From Heloderma charlesbogerti (lineage: Eukaryota; Chordata; Lepidosauria; Squamata; Helodermatidae): a stretch of DNA of 64,000 nucleotides. Below, one piece after another: positions 43,960-54,692 of the stretch; within the stretch, counting starts at the first letter, position 1; each line of letters starts with the position of its first letter. The translations under genes were made by a program, and so were the position numbers. Below the pieces are notes generated by a model, which did no database searches, was not told where the DNA came from, and saw only the letters and a program-made list of their open reading frames with translations. The stretch is taken from contig JANEZZ010000522.1 in NCBI GenBank assembly GCA_026122225.1, forward strand, positions 1,612,001 to 1,676,000. Direction: 5' to 3'.

Positions 43960-44175
43960 TAGGGCTAGATCTACACTACTGCTTTATAACAGTATTGAAG
44001 TGTTATAAAGTGTTACTGTTGGGGCATATTACACATTCGATATGCCACTTTTGTAGTGTTATTTCCAGCTTTGTATTTTGTATTATCCAATATACGAGGT
44101 ATAAATGCACAAGAGGGATATAGCGTTACCGTGATGGGATTGTAATGACATGACACGAGGTATAGATCTGGCCTA
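43960..44175. mobile_element. hAT-like MITE (TAGGGCTAGATCTACAC termini)
   Basis: Left TAGGGCTAGATCTACACTAC, right GTATAGATCTGGCCTA, inverted. Interior GTTGGGGCATATTACACATT and CCACTTTTGTAGTG. No clear duplication. Resembles a MITE common in squamate genomes. Confidence 0.6.
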
Positions 44176-44403
44176 AGTGCTGGTCAGAAGAGATGACTCA
44201 TTCAGATTCCACCACCATCCCTAGCCAGAGATAGCCAGGGATATGGGGTAAGACGTCTGTGTGAAAAGTATAACAGACTGCAGGTTTGAGACACTAAAAA
44301 GAACACAAAGATAGAGAGCTGGGTTTGGGATCTGTAAGCTAAGTCTGGGAAGCTGGGTCTCCCTGGAGATCCGATGTGAAAGCAATGGGCTTTGGCTGTC
44401 TGT

Positions 44404-44798
44404 GAGGGTGGCCTCTTGTGAATCACCAAAAAAGAGGACATGCATCACCACAAAAGAGGGCACGTACTTGCATATAATTTGCACATGCTAATTTATATGT
44501 ATACATGCAAATTTAGAAATAATTATTATAATTTAAATAGAAATAAAGTACATCTCACCACAGTGTGGAAGACTGTAACCAGGTGACCTGTGTGCCTCAC
44601 TCAGTTTGCTGTCCAGGTGCTGTTGATGGGCAACTTCAAGGCCCAGCTCTCCCTTCTGGTGGTTCTTTGCCTCTATACCAGCAGGCTTAGGCTGGACAGC
44701 CCTTCAAACAGAGGACGCCTTCAGAACGGAGGACAGCCCCAACACAGCCCTTCAAAGAGAGGACTATCCTCTGTAAAAGAAGACGCATGGCCACCCTA
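44404..44798. mobile_element. hAT MITE, TAGGGTGGCC family, copy 1 (empty site)
   Basis: 395 bp, GAGGGTGGCCTCTTG to ATGGCCACCCTA, with an imperfect duplication near tgtctgtg/tatctgtt. It is homologous along its length to 56930-57345, but lacks that copy's palindromic insert: here ATAATTTAAATAGAAAT is uninterrupted (44532-44548). Confidence 0.8.
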
Positions 44799-45091
44799 TA
44801 TCTGTTAGTTTGTTTAAGCTGTGCCTCCACCCTTGCTCAACCTGTATACTTTTACTTCAGCGATGGGGCAGCTCCGGCCCACAAGCCTAAGCCAGCCAGT
44901 GGAACAAATCCGACATGTGCAACTTCCCCTCCAGCCCATGGAGGCTTGGGCTCCCTCTCTGGGCCCCCTCCCCAAGCCCTGCTTCCATGCCTGGAGGGGA
45001 CCAGGGGCTTGCGGAGGAGGTGGGCAGAGGAAACCCCTTGCTATGTCAATCACAGATTGCAGATAACGTGTGGATTTCCCCTACTAAGCAG

Positions 45092-45225
45092 CAGTGGAGG
45101 ATGGTGGCTCCGATGTCAGTGGGGCAGTGAATCCGCTCTGGGTTTCACCCAGAACCAGTCGCAACTCTAAAGGAGCTGTCCACTGTGCTCTTGAACTGAC
45201 TGCTTCTGACTGAAGCACACGCGCC
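45092..45225. mobile_element. hAT-type MITE left half (CAGTGGAGGCTGG family)
   Basis: CAGTGGAGGATGGTGGCTCC, TCTAAAGGAGCTGTCCAC, then decay. Confidence 0.65.
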
Positions 45226-45852
45226 CCCTTCCCATTGGGAACTCTGTGCCTTTCTCTGCATGGAGGAAGGCAAAACGGGCAGGGGCATGGCACTGACGTC
45301 CCACTGCTGTCATCCAGCCCACAGAGGAGGGCCCAGTGAGGAGCCATTTGGCACCCCCCCTAAAACCCGTCCATCCCCCCTTTTAAATCAAAACAAGTAC
45401 TACAAGGCACCAATAAGAGGAATGCCAAATGCGTGCAAGGAGACAGGATTAATAACCACCCACCCATTTGCCCCCTTTTGCTCTTTGAAGCAGACCCTCC
45501 CCCCTCCCGATTTATGAATGATTGGAACTCGCCCATGTTTAAAGGCAAAGCCGGTGCCACCCATGCCCGTAGTTTAGGACTCATTAATTCATTTGTTGGT
45601 TGGTTACAGTTTGTTTACAAAGGTAATTGGTGGGTGGTTAATTGCTCTATGGAGTTTCTGTAGGAGAATTGCCCTGCTTCAGTGTGTGCAATAGCGACAT
45701 GGAGCAGCTGTGTCTGTCCTAAACAATCCTGACCAAGAGCAGCAGGCAAGTTCTGACCTGCCTCCCACATAGCTACTAGGATTGTTTTCAAACTCTTCCC
45801 ACAGAGCAACTCCCCATAGAGCAATGTATCCAAAGGCTACCATGGGTCAAGG
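45226..45852. other. No gene recognised
   Basis: Unassigned. Confidence 0.45.
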
Positions 45853-46230
45853 CAGGGGTGCAGACTTTAGGGTGGGGACCAACTTGCCCCCTGGCGAGCC
45901 CTCTGCCGGCCAAATGACATCAGTGGGTGTGGCCACACCCACTGACATCATCACCCCACCCCTCCCATTTTTACTTTCTCCATGCTGGGAGAGGCTGGGG
46001 GCCACACAAAGCCACTCAGCCAGCCCAGGGAAGAGTGGCTGCTCCTCAAAGTGCACACATTCCCACTGTTATCTCCAATCTCAGATCAGAGATAACAGTG
46101 GGGTTCCTGCAGCGGGGATTCCTCCAGGTGATGACGTGCCCCCTAGAGGAACGTGAGGAGGCTCTGTAGGCTGGATACAGGACTTCTGTGGTCTGGATTA
46201 GGCCTGCAGGCTGGAGGTTCTGCATCCCTG
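45853..46230. mobile_element. hAT-like MITE (CAGGGGTGCAGAC termini)
   Basis: 378 bp, CAGGGGTGCAGAC to GTTCTGCATCCCTG. Flanks ggtcaagg (45845-45852) and ggttaaag (46231-46238) agree at 6 of 8. Contains two internal hairpins: CAGTGGGTGTGGCCACACCC with its complement near 45920-45950, and CACTGTTATCTC / GAGATAACAGTG near 46060-46100. Confidence 0.72.
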
Positions 46231-46554
46231 GGTTAAAGTAGCAAAATTGTCTTCACGGGTTTTGGAAGATGGAACAAGAAGGACAAATAGGAGTGGGGGT
46301 TGCTTTGTATATGACCCTTGTAGTGTTATAAATTAGTATTCTATTCAGAAGAAGAAGTATGTGCTCCTACCTACAACCTAGATACAATGAAATATCTGCT
46401 AGAGTCAGAGAATTCAAGATGCTTCTTTGTTATCTCAAATGGTCCTCTTTTCTCCCTGGCGTTGTGCAGAGCAAAGTGAAGCTACTATGGATGGCTGTAT
46501 GACTGGAAATGGAGAAAGTGCCCCAATGCTGGTTTCAAATAATGATTTGTTCTG
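46231..46554. other. No gene recognised
   Basis: Unassigned. Confidence 0.4.
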
Positions 46555-46661
46555 GTGAGCACCAACCCTGCTCAGTGGGATCTCTGGCATGGCCAGTGTT
46601 CAGGAATGCTGGGTGTTGTAGCTCAAAACATCTGGAGAGCACCAGGTTGGGGAAGGCCTGA
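46555..46661. mobile_element. hAT-type MITE (CAGCCTTCCCCAACC family), diverged
   Basis: Right arm AATGCTGGGTGTTGTAGCTC and GCACCAGGTTGGGGAAGGCC are clear; the left arm is poor. Confidence 0.6.
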
Positions 46662-46962
46662 GTAGATAATACTGGGCCAGATGGATCAATAGTCTCATAG
46701 TCTTTGACAGCATTATGTTAGTCTAAGAGCCACCGGATACATTACACTGAGACTGTTTGATGCTAGGTGTGTGGTTGTTTTTGCTGTTGTTGTTTTGACT
46801 CACAGGAATCATCCATCATTTAAGCAACTTATCAAGTAGAGTCATAACTGAAGGATCTTAGATGAATCAATTTCCACCATCTCTTGGGCTCTGAAATGTT
46901 CATAAATAGTTGCCGTAACTAAAACCTATGAACTACTGGCTCATACATTGTATTGCTTACAC

Positions 46963-47538
46963 TGGGGTCCCCAACACAGTGCCCATGAGCACTATGGCAA
47001 CTGCAGGGGCCTCCAATGGCCCCCTTAAAAAATGTTTAATAAAAACACTGAAAAATGTTAGGTTGCCAGGCTCTGCTGTTCAGCTGTTCAGTGATGCTAA
47101 AAGCTGGGAGTCGAGAGAAACAGCAAGATAAAAGGGAGAGTGGGAGAGAAAGAGCAAGCCTAGGGGCTAGGAAGACAGAGAAAGAAGAAGGCTAGGGTGG
47201 GGAAGGGAGAGAAATAGCAAGAAAAGGGGTTGTGGGGAGAGAAATAGAAAGGCTAGGGGTGAGAGAGAGAGAGAGAGAGAGAGAGCAAAGGGAAAAGGTC
47301 TGTGTGGGCAGAAGACTGGGTGGGCCAGAAAGCAACTCCTTCCATTTCCCCCTCCCTCCCAGCCTCTAGCTCCACTATTTCTCTCCCTACCACCACCACC
47401 TCTTGACTAGCCAGGCCCTCACAGCACCCATTATGTGACTTGCCACGTCCTGGATGTGAGCTATTTTGTGGTGGTGCCCAGAATAGTTTCTCAAACTCCC
47501 AAATGTGCCCACAGGTCCAAAAAGGTTGGGGACCCCTG
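46963..47538. mobile_element. hAT-type MITE (CAGGGGTCCCCAAC termini)
   Basis: About 576 bp, TGGGGTCCCCAACAC to GGTTGGGGACCCCTG; duplication gcttacac/gcttacat. The interior is purine-rich (47105-47330) and includes an AG microsatellite at 47261-47285. Confidence 0.78.
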
Positions 47539-47552
47539 GCTTACATAATGAC

Positions 47553-47858
47553 CTGGTTCACAAGTAACAACAACCCATTAAGTACACATTAAGTATGGGT
47601 TCAGTATGGGTTGTTGCTGAATCATGAGTTGTCGTTACATGCAAACCCTACACTACGGTTTTTACTATGGATTGTTAACTACAAACAACCCAAAACAAAC
47701 CATAGGTTCTCCTCCTGGATTGTTTGTGATTAACAACCAATAGTTAAACCATAGTGCTGGGTTCACGCGTAACAACAACCCACGATTCAACAACCCACAA
47801 TTCAATGACAACCCATACTCAGCCCATACTTTGAATTGTTGTTACGTGCAAGCCAGAT
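47553..47858. repeat. Fold-back element with AACAACAACCC arms
   Basis: Left CTGGTTCACAAGTAACAACA is inverted against right TGTTGTTACGTGCAAGCCAG, with a second inner pair (AACCATAG, CTATGGTTT types). Probably a MITE; no duplication recognised. Confidence 0.6.
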
Positions 47859-47989
47859 TGAGTGAAAAGAAGTGGCATGTAGTAATGTGTGAATTGTTTC
47901 AGGGTTGACTCAAATTATCTTACCTACCCGCACCATTTCCCACCCACACCATTATTATTAATATGAGCCACTTCCCTTGTAGTGCTGTG

Positions 47990-48195
47990 CTCATCCCACC
48001 AATACATACTGTATTGGTTTTAGATTATGTTTTTATGGTGTTCATTTTTATTTGTGTTATTGTGCTGATGATAGTTTATATTGATTCTGGGAGTTTTCTG
48101 TTATATTCATGATGGATTTCTGTATTAGTGTGTGTAAGCCACTTCAAGACTGCTTTTTGTGGTAGGAAGCAATGTATAAATTTAAAGACGAGGAA
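47990..48195 (+). mobile_element. Possible L2/SINE-type 3' tail
   Basis: T-rich UTR followed by GTAAGCCACTTCAAGACTGC and GAAGCAATGTATAAATTTAA, like the end of L2-tailed repeats. Weak. Confidence 0.35.
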
Positions 48196-48519
48196 GAAGA
48201 GGAAGAATCCTGATGGAGTAGCCATTTAACAGTGCAAATACTTTGCTGAGGGGAGTGAGGAAGACAGTTTGCTCCTCTTAAACAAAAGGGATATGCACTA
48301 GTGCTGGAGAGCGAAAGTGCATATAAAGGGAGTCAAAGATTAGCATAGCTGCAGAGTGAAGGAGATAGTCTTCAGTATTTTTGTTTTTGTTTTTCAGGGG
48401 CTGGATGAATACTGACTTAGTACAATGGGTAAGTAAGCACTCACCCTTTATAGAAAAGTTTTATTTTAAAAAGTGTGCTTTTAGTACACAGACTGCATGG
48501 GCTTGTGTCAGCTGAGACA
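48196..48519. other. No gene recognised
   Basis: Unassigned. Confidence 0.4.
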
Positions 48520-48527
48520 TCATGAGC

Positions 48528-49195
48528 TAGGGATGTACAAAATGACTTACCTGTTTCGTGTCGTGACATCCACGGTGGGGGGGAGGCACTCCATCCCTCC
48601 CCTCGAAATCCTCGCCGGCTGGCTCCACTCCGCGGCAACTCCGCGGAGCCGCCAGCCGGGGCCACCCACAGCGACATCTGGCCGCTGCTGGGCTGCGCAG
48701 GGATGCAAATGGCGGCCGCCATAGCCACTGCCATTTGCATCCCTTTTTTTCACCGTGATAGACTACGTAAATATTTACGTAGCTTATCACAGCAAAAAAA
48801 AAAAAGGGAATGCAAATGGCGGCGGCTATGGCATCCGCCATTTCCGTTCCCTATTTTTGCCGTGATAGGCTACATGAATATTTACATAGCCTATCACGGC
48901 CTCTGCAAGGACGCAAATGGCGTCCCTGCGTTAGCCGCGATAGGCTACGTAAGTATTTACGTATTTAAATATTTACGTAGCCTATCACGGGAAAAATCAT
49001 GAAGCGAATGGCGGCCGCCGACGCAGCCACCATTCGCAAAGCAGCGTGAACGGCACTAGGTAGGTGCTCCGTTTCGCGTGCCTTTCATGGGGTGGGGGGG
49101 TGGGGTGGGGTTCGTTCCGCCACGGATTTCCGGCGGCCGAATGCACTGGCATTCGGCCTCACTGAGATACGTGGAGGAATTCTCTGCTATCCCTA
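48528..49195. mobile_element. Palindrome-rich hAT MITE, copy F (complete)
   Basis: 668 bp, TAGGGATGTACAAAATGACT to GCTATCCCTA, perfect duplication tcatgagc (48520-48527 and 49196-49203). Alternating hairpins: Y 48705-48740, X 48752-48795 (exact TACGTAAATATTTACGTA at 48764-48781), Y 48806-48852, X 48858-48900, short Y 48905-48930, X 48931-48990 with a partly duplicated core, Y 48995-49040. One outward splice-donor consensus at 48545-48552 (minus); the right-hand one is degraded (AGGTAGGT near 49058). Confidence 0.93.
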
Positions 49196-49203
49196 TCATG
49201 AGC

Positions 49204-49929
49204 ACTGTCCAGTAGGTGCCTATGGTTATTGCACAAATGTCTCTCATCGGAAGGCTAGAGGCTCTAACAGGACTCCAGCAAATCCCATTGTGCTGGCAAT
49301 CAAAACTGGTGACTGGTGTGCCAGAAAAGCAGTTTCCCAGCAACAGAGTTATAACTTGCGGGGGGAAGCATCTGTATCTGCTCTTAAGCAATGACTTAAG
49401 TGCACCTAGATATTTAGGAAAAACTAATAATCTGAACAAGCCTGCAAGCTTGTAGGGCACTAGAGAGAACAGCCAGAATCTCAGACTGCAGGAGAGCTAG
49501 CAAGCTGCTCCTTGCATCCTGTCTTCTCACACCAGGAGATGCTATACTCAGCTTGACAGACGCTCTGCCTGTGGGAAAGTATTGCCTCCATCAGATCAAG
49601 CTGCCCTTATGGTATGCACAAGCAGAAATTCCTTGTCGGATTTGTGGGTCTGGAATTTATAAGCGTCAATCTGCAACCCCCAACACCAGATCAGGTGAGA
49701 GGGAAACCACAGGTATGCCCTCATTGTTTGTGCTGAATATGACAGAAGCTGCTTTTTGCTCATGGACTAATTCAGGAATTTCTATGGGCCAATCTACAAG
49801 AGACCCACAACAATCAGATCTCCTGAGGTCTTTTTCTTTACTCCAAAGCAGCTCCAGGGGGCTGCTGATTTATATGGGAAAGAGGCACTGGGTGGGAGGG
49901 GACAGGTACCTTGCCCAAGGGCCCCATAA
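49204..49929. other. No gene recognised
   Basis: The 140-codon frame at 49553-49975 has no recognised domain and runs into a SINE. Confidence 0.45.
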
Positions 49930-50290
49930 ACCTGGAGCCAGCGCTGCTGCCGCCAGTCAGTATAGACAATACTAAGCTATCAAAGCTACTAGTCCTGATG
50001 GCTACATGCCACCTCCATTACCAGGGGCAGTGAGCCTATGTGCACCAGTTGCTGGGGAGCATGGGTGGGAGGGTGCTGTTCTGCTATGTACACCAGTTGC
50101 TGGGGAACATGGGTGGGAGGGTGCTGTTCTGCTCCTGTCCTGCTTGTGGGTTCCTGGTTGACAACTAGCTGGCCACTGTGTGAACAGAATGCTGGACTAG
50201 ATGGACCCTTGGTCTGATCCAGCACAGTTCTTATGTTCTTATAGGCCAATGATCAGAATCAGTATAAGGCAGCTTCTTATGTTCTTCCAC
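49930..50290 (+). mobile_element. tRNA-derived SINE 3' part split by a CR1 fragment
   Basis: SINE sequence GCCAGTCAGTATAGACAATA at 49953-49972 stops at about 49977 and resumes at 50248 with CCAATGATCAGAATCAGTAT and AAGGCAGCTTCTTATGTTC. The two halves align end to end with the reverse-strand SINE at 34.8 kb. Confidence 0.7.
49978..50247 (+). mobile_element. CR1 LINE 3' end
   Basis: CTACTAGTCCTGATGGCTAC through AATGCTGGACTAGATGGACC and GTCTGATCCAGCACAGTTC, ending TTCTTATGTTCTTAT. Contains a 47-bp tandem duplication (TGCACCAGTTGCTGGGGAGC repeated near 50038 and 50085). Confidence 0.8.
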
Positions 50291-51121
50291 CTTTTTTTTT
50301 TAAGGGCACACGTTTGACCTATGTCTGAGGAAGTAAGCAAGTATCCAAACCAGAGGGGTAGTCTTTAGAGAAGCACAGACCAGGGCAAATGAAGGCAGGT
50401 TGAGTGGGAAGGAATCTACTGAGCTGTGATGCAGATAGGTGATAGCTGGAACATCCCTGAAAAGAGGGATAGGTGATAGCTGGAATATCCCTGATATGGG
50501 GGGACCCAGGAAGTTTTATACATAGTGGTCTAGATAAGTGGGAGGTTAGAGCCCTATTCATTCTTTAATGTGTTAGGGGGAGTGTGGGGACATGCTCCCT
50601 CCCCTTCCTCCACTGCATCCTCGTCTCCCAGTTGTACCACCCTTCATGCCACGGGGGGAAGGTCTGACTCAGGGAGCCCGCTCAGCATGAATAGGCTCCC
50701 TACAGAACCCTGATTGCTCAGGGTTCTGCTGCACAATGTGGGAAGCCTCTACCTGTACAGCAGGATCCCTGCTTCAGAACATCCCACTCCCCAGTGCATG
50801 GAGGGTGGTGGGGCCATGGCAGAGGAGGTGTGAAGAGAACATGCACACACACTGCTGTCTCCCCCTCATGCATCAGAGACTGAACACCTGAATATGGTTC
50901 AGGCTAGAAGCCAACCAAACCTTGCAGAAGGTGATATACATTGCATGTGATGGTGATTTAATAGGCAGGATGGCTCTGTTATAAGACACCTAACATCCCA
51001 GGAAGGGTTTGAAATAACAGCTTCTGTCCAAAGGTACCAGGCTATAGCCTTGTTGGGGCCAAGTTTTAGGGCCCCTTTCAATGCTAAAGAGATCATTCTG
51101 GAGGACAGCACAAGATTAGAC
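50291..51121. other. No gene; small 34-bp duplication
   Basis: ATAGGTGATAGCTGGAA is repeated at 50435 and 50469. Otherwise unassigned. Confidence 0.45.
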
Positions 51122-51430
51122 ATTTATTTATTTATTTATTTAAAACATTTGTATCCCGCCTTATATCATTAAGAGCTCAGGTAAAGTCAGTTTAAGCAGT
51201 ATAAAACAATAAATAATTTAAACAGCTAAAAAACATACTAAACCATTAAACAAGCTAATACCAATTAAATCTAAAATGTTAAAACAGTGTGCTACATTAG
51301 GGAATGTGTTTAGCCCTCAAAGGCTTTGGTGAAAAGCCATGTTTTTACTTGGTGCTGAAATGAAACCAACGTCTGTACCAATCCAGCATCCATTCCACAA
51401 CCAGAGTGGCACAGCAGAGAAGGCCTTCTC
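51122..51430 (-). mobile_element. L2-like LINE 3' end
   Basis: TTTATTTATTTATTTATTT tail at 51122-51140, TTTGTATCCCGCC, A-rich UTR, then a decayed coding end near 51330-51430 (minus). Different subfamily from 23.6 and 26.1 kb. Confidence 0.65.
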
Positions 51431-51529
51431 CCATGTCCTCTCATAGTGTATGTCTCACACTGGTGGGACACAGAGGAGACTTAGAAGCTGCAGAATTAGA
51501 GGTGACCAACTAAGCGACGATCTGCCCAT

Positions 51530-51785
51530 ATACTATAACTGCCCATACACCATATACGCTACGCTATTGGTGTGCACCACAATACATCACTACTATATAC
51601 CACTATTATACACTATACACCACTATTATATACCACTATACACTATGCATCATTGGTGTACACCACTACACACCACTACATTACTATACCGCTACTGTAC
51701 ACTATACACCACTATACACTATACATCACTTCTGTACCCCAATGCCTGTACACCATACACTATAACTGTGAAACTCTTGCTGCTG
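51530..51785. repeat. Degenerate satellite of CACTATACAC / ACCACTA words
   Basis: About 250 bp built from imperfect ATACACCACTAT and CACTACACACCA words with no fixed period. Almost no G. Confidence 0.8.
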
Positions 51786-54555
51786 ATATTATTATAGAGC
51801 CTGGCTAGAGGGGGGGGCGGGGTCAGGGGGCAGGTTGTGTACACCTCTGGACACCCGGCCACTGTCTGGAGAAAGGAGCAAGCCCCCTAGGAATACATAA
51901 GTTGCCCATCCCCGTGACAGGCAACACGTTGCATCACCAGCTCTGTCGTCTTTTCTGGAATCCATATCGTTCGTAATAACAGATCAACCATGGATAACGA
52001 TATAACATTATGCCGGCTTGAGAAGGAACCGTGGTGTTCTCCCAGCCCATGCAGTTCCTATTTACTAATGTGACTGGCGCAACTTGAGGTCCAGCCACAC
52101 CAAATTGGGTCTCATGCTGCCCTGGTAAAGGATGCGTTGCACATTCTCCCACCCACACGTCATGGTGACACACATTCCACACGAGCTCATCAGGTCCTGG
52201 CCTCCATTCTCATCTCCGCACCTCCTGCCATGCTGCTGCGCATGTCCCAAACACACACACCCAATGTGCTGGCTCCAGGTTTTGGAGGGCCCTTGGGCAC
52301 GACCCCCTCAGTGGGCCTCCTCCTTCAGTGAGTCTACCTTCTCACTGCCGTTGTCACCAGCTGTTGGTGCTCCTCACCCCCTTTCTCATCATTGCTTCCA
52401 CTTGCTTGCTTGCTTGACAGGCAGAGAGCCAGTGAGCAAGTAGGCCATGGCGTTGACTTCTCCATCTCACCACCACCCTTGTCTGGGTCAGAGCGAGAGG
52501 CAAGTGAACAAGCAAGTTGCAGTGGTGAGGAGGAGCAACTCCAGAGGACTCTTGTCTGTGGGCCCCTGTGAGGGTGGGGGTCCTCGGCAGGTGCTTGACG
52601 CTGGCCCTGCACACACACATGCCTCCCCGCCCCCCCGTTCTTCACATCGCTCCTAACCTTCCAGGTACTTTACATGGAGTTGCCTGCTTTTGTTCTTGTG
52701 GGACATGTTGCCTTGTAATGTAAAACACCATTCCTGTTTGGTTTTACAGACCCTTCGGGCGATGGAGGCATTGGTTTACCATTCCAATGTGTGCGTATTA
52801 ATAACAGCGTCTTTCCAAGCAGCAGTGTCCAGAGGGGCTGGAAAAGGAGCTCTGTGTGAGTCCTCTTTCTTCTTTCTCTTGTTCTTGACACCGAAACCAG
52901 AGGGCACAGCAGCCGGTGCGTGGAGCAGTCTGGCTTTAGGCCTTGCTCTCTAATAACCGGAATGAGCCAGTCTGGGGAAAGGCAAGGAGGGAGGGAGAGG
53001 TCCCACGGCAGGTGCCTTGCTGTCACCTAGCGAGGGTAACGTAGCAGGAGAGCCGTTTCAGGCCATGTTTGCATCACATGACACTTAGCAGGAAAACCAC
53101 ACAATCCTCCCCAGGCCAAAAACAACAGCTAAGAGAAGGAATTCATTAAGGGGGGAAAGGCGAGGGAAGGAGAGTTGTTTGTATAAGATCGGCGCTTGCA
53201 GCACTGTCACTTAGGGAGAGGAACTGCAGAAGGCTTGGGCTGGAAGCTGGCCCACCATTGCTTCTCCCTCGCTCTGGCTGTCCCCCTCACTTTCTGTTTG
53301 ACTTCATCTGGATGTGTGAATCCTGTTTTCTCCTCGCTTGCTGACAGCAGCACTGGGGCAGAGCTTAATTTGAGCCAGAACGTCCAGAGCTCAACCCTTG
53401 GGTATTTACAATAATAATGATGCTGAGAGTGACCAGGGGGTATGTGCAAAGTGCCTAATTATGATTATCAAAGCACCGGCCATGAGGGGGTCTCTATGAT
53501 GGCTGCCTGCCTTCCTTCCTTTATGCTACACAGCATGTCTATTCAATCGCCAGCACACGCAGTTTCGTTGCTTCTGACCACTGGCTACACGCCTGCTTGA
53601 AGCCTCAAAAAAAACCACCTTCGAGTCTTCTGCTGCAGCCGCCATTGGCCAAACACCCTCTTTGGCACATGAGCTCATGAATTTCCAGCAACTAAGAGCT
53701 GGAACAGACTTCACAAGGATTTGCGGAGGTCACCTTTCTACCTCTTGATCCTCTCAGCCCTAGGCAAGATTAATCGAGGGCTGGAGCTTGGAGGACTGAG
53801 ATGCACACGCTCTTTGGGGGGTGGGGTCACTGCCAACAGGACAAGTAGATCCCAAAGGATGGGCAAACCTGAGATTAGACAAGGGCTGCCTGCCGGATGC
53901 AATGTCCTCCCTGCTCAGACATCCAGGCCACGTGCCATCCTATTTCTTCAAGGGCAGCAGCATCCTGTGCTGTATAGCACCTTAAACAGGTTTTAAATGT
54001 GATAATCGCTGAGATTTAAACATTTTTTACAAGCTGCTCAGCAGTGTGTTCTCATTATCACCCACCTCTTTATGTGCAGGGTTTTTTTTAATCCACCCTG
54101 TCTTTGTGATAAGGCATGCTATAAATTTGAACAAAATCACATAAATACTTTGCTTAGGTAACCAACAAAAGTCAAAGATTGTTGATGAGTGCCAGTGCTA
54201 CCACCAATGAATTCTGTGTATTGCTGAGATTATGTCATGCATGTGGAATATAAAAGATACTGGGTAGTATCCTATGCTGCAGTTGTGCCGGTGGGACCCT
54301 ACCCTAGTGCCACTGGAAGCTAGCAGTTCTTGAAGCAATAGTCGTTTCTGGAACAGGGCAAATTCGAAGAGAGCTCTGCTGCCCTGTCCTGATCCAGAAA
54401 CAAGCATTCTTGCTTATTTCCAGGGTTGCTTTAGGAAGCGCTAACTTCCCATTGCACTAGCGGTGTGTCCCACTGGTGCACAGAATGAGCAGGATCCCTT
54501 CTAACTTGAAGACAGCTCATGTCCTGCTAAAGGATATTGTGTGCATACCTAATCT
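51786..54555. other. 2.8 kb without recognised genes or repeats
   Basis: Several frames of 80-118 codons occur on both strands (51934-53449), some GC-rich, but none has a recognised domain. Confidence 0.45.
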
Positions 54556-54692
54556 GAGCCTTGCCCAACCTGGTGCCGTCCAGGTGTTGTTGGACTACAA
54601 CTCCCAACAGCCCCAGCCAGCATGGCCAGTAGTCAGGTCTGAAGGGAGTTGCAGTCCAAAACCTCTGGAGGGCACCAGATTGGGGAAGACTG
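54556..54692. mobile_element. hAT-type MITE (CAGCCTTCCCCAACC family)
   Basis: 137 bp, arms GGACTACAACTCCCAACAGC and GAGTTGCAGTCCAAAACC. Flanks cctaatct / cctcattc agree at 5 of 8. Confidence 0.78.
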
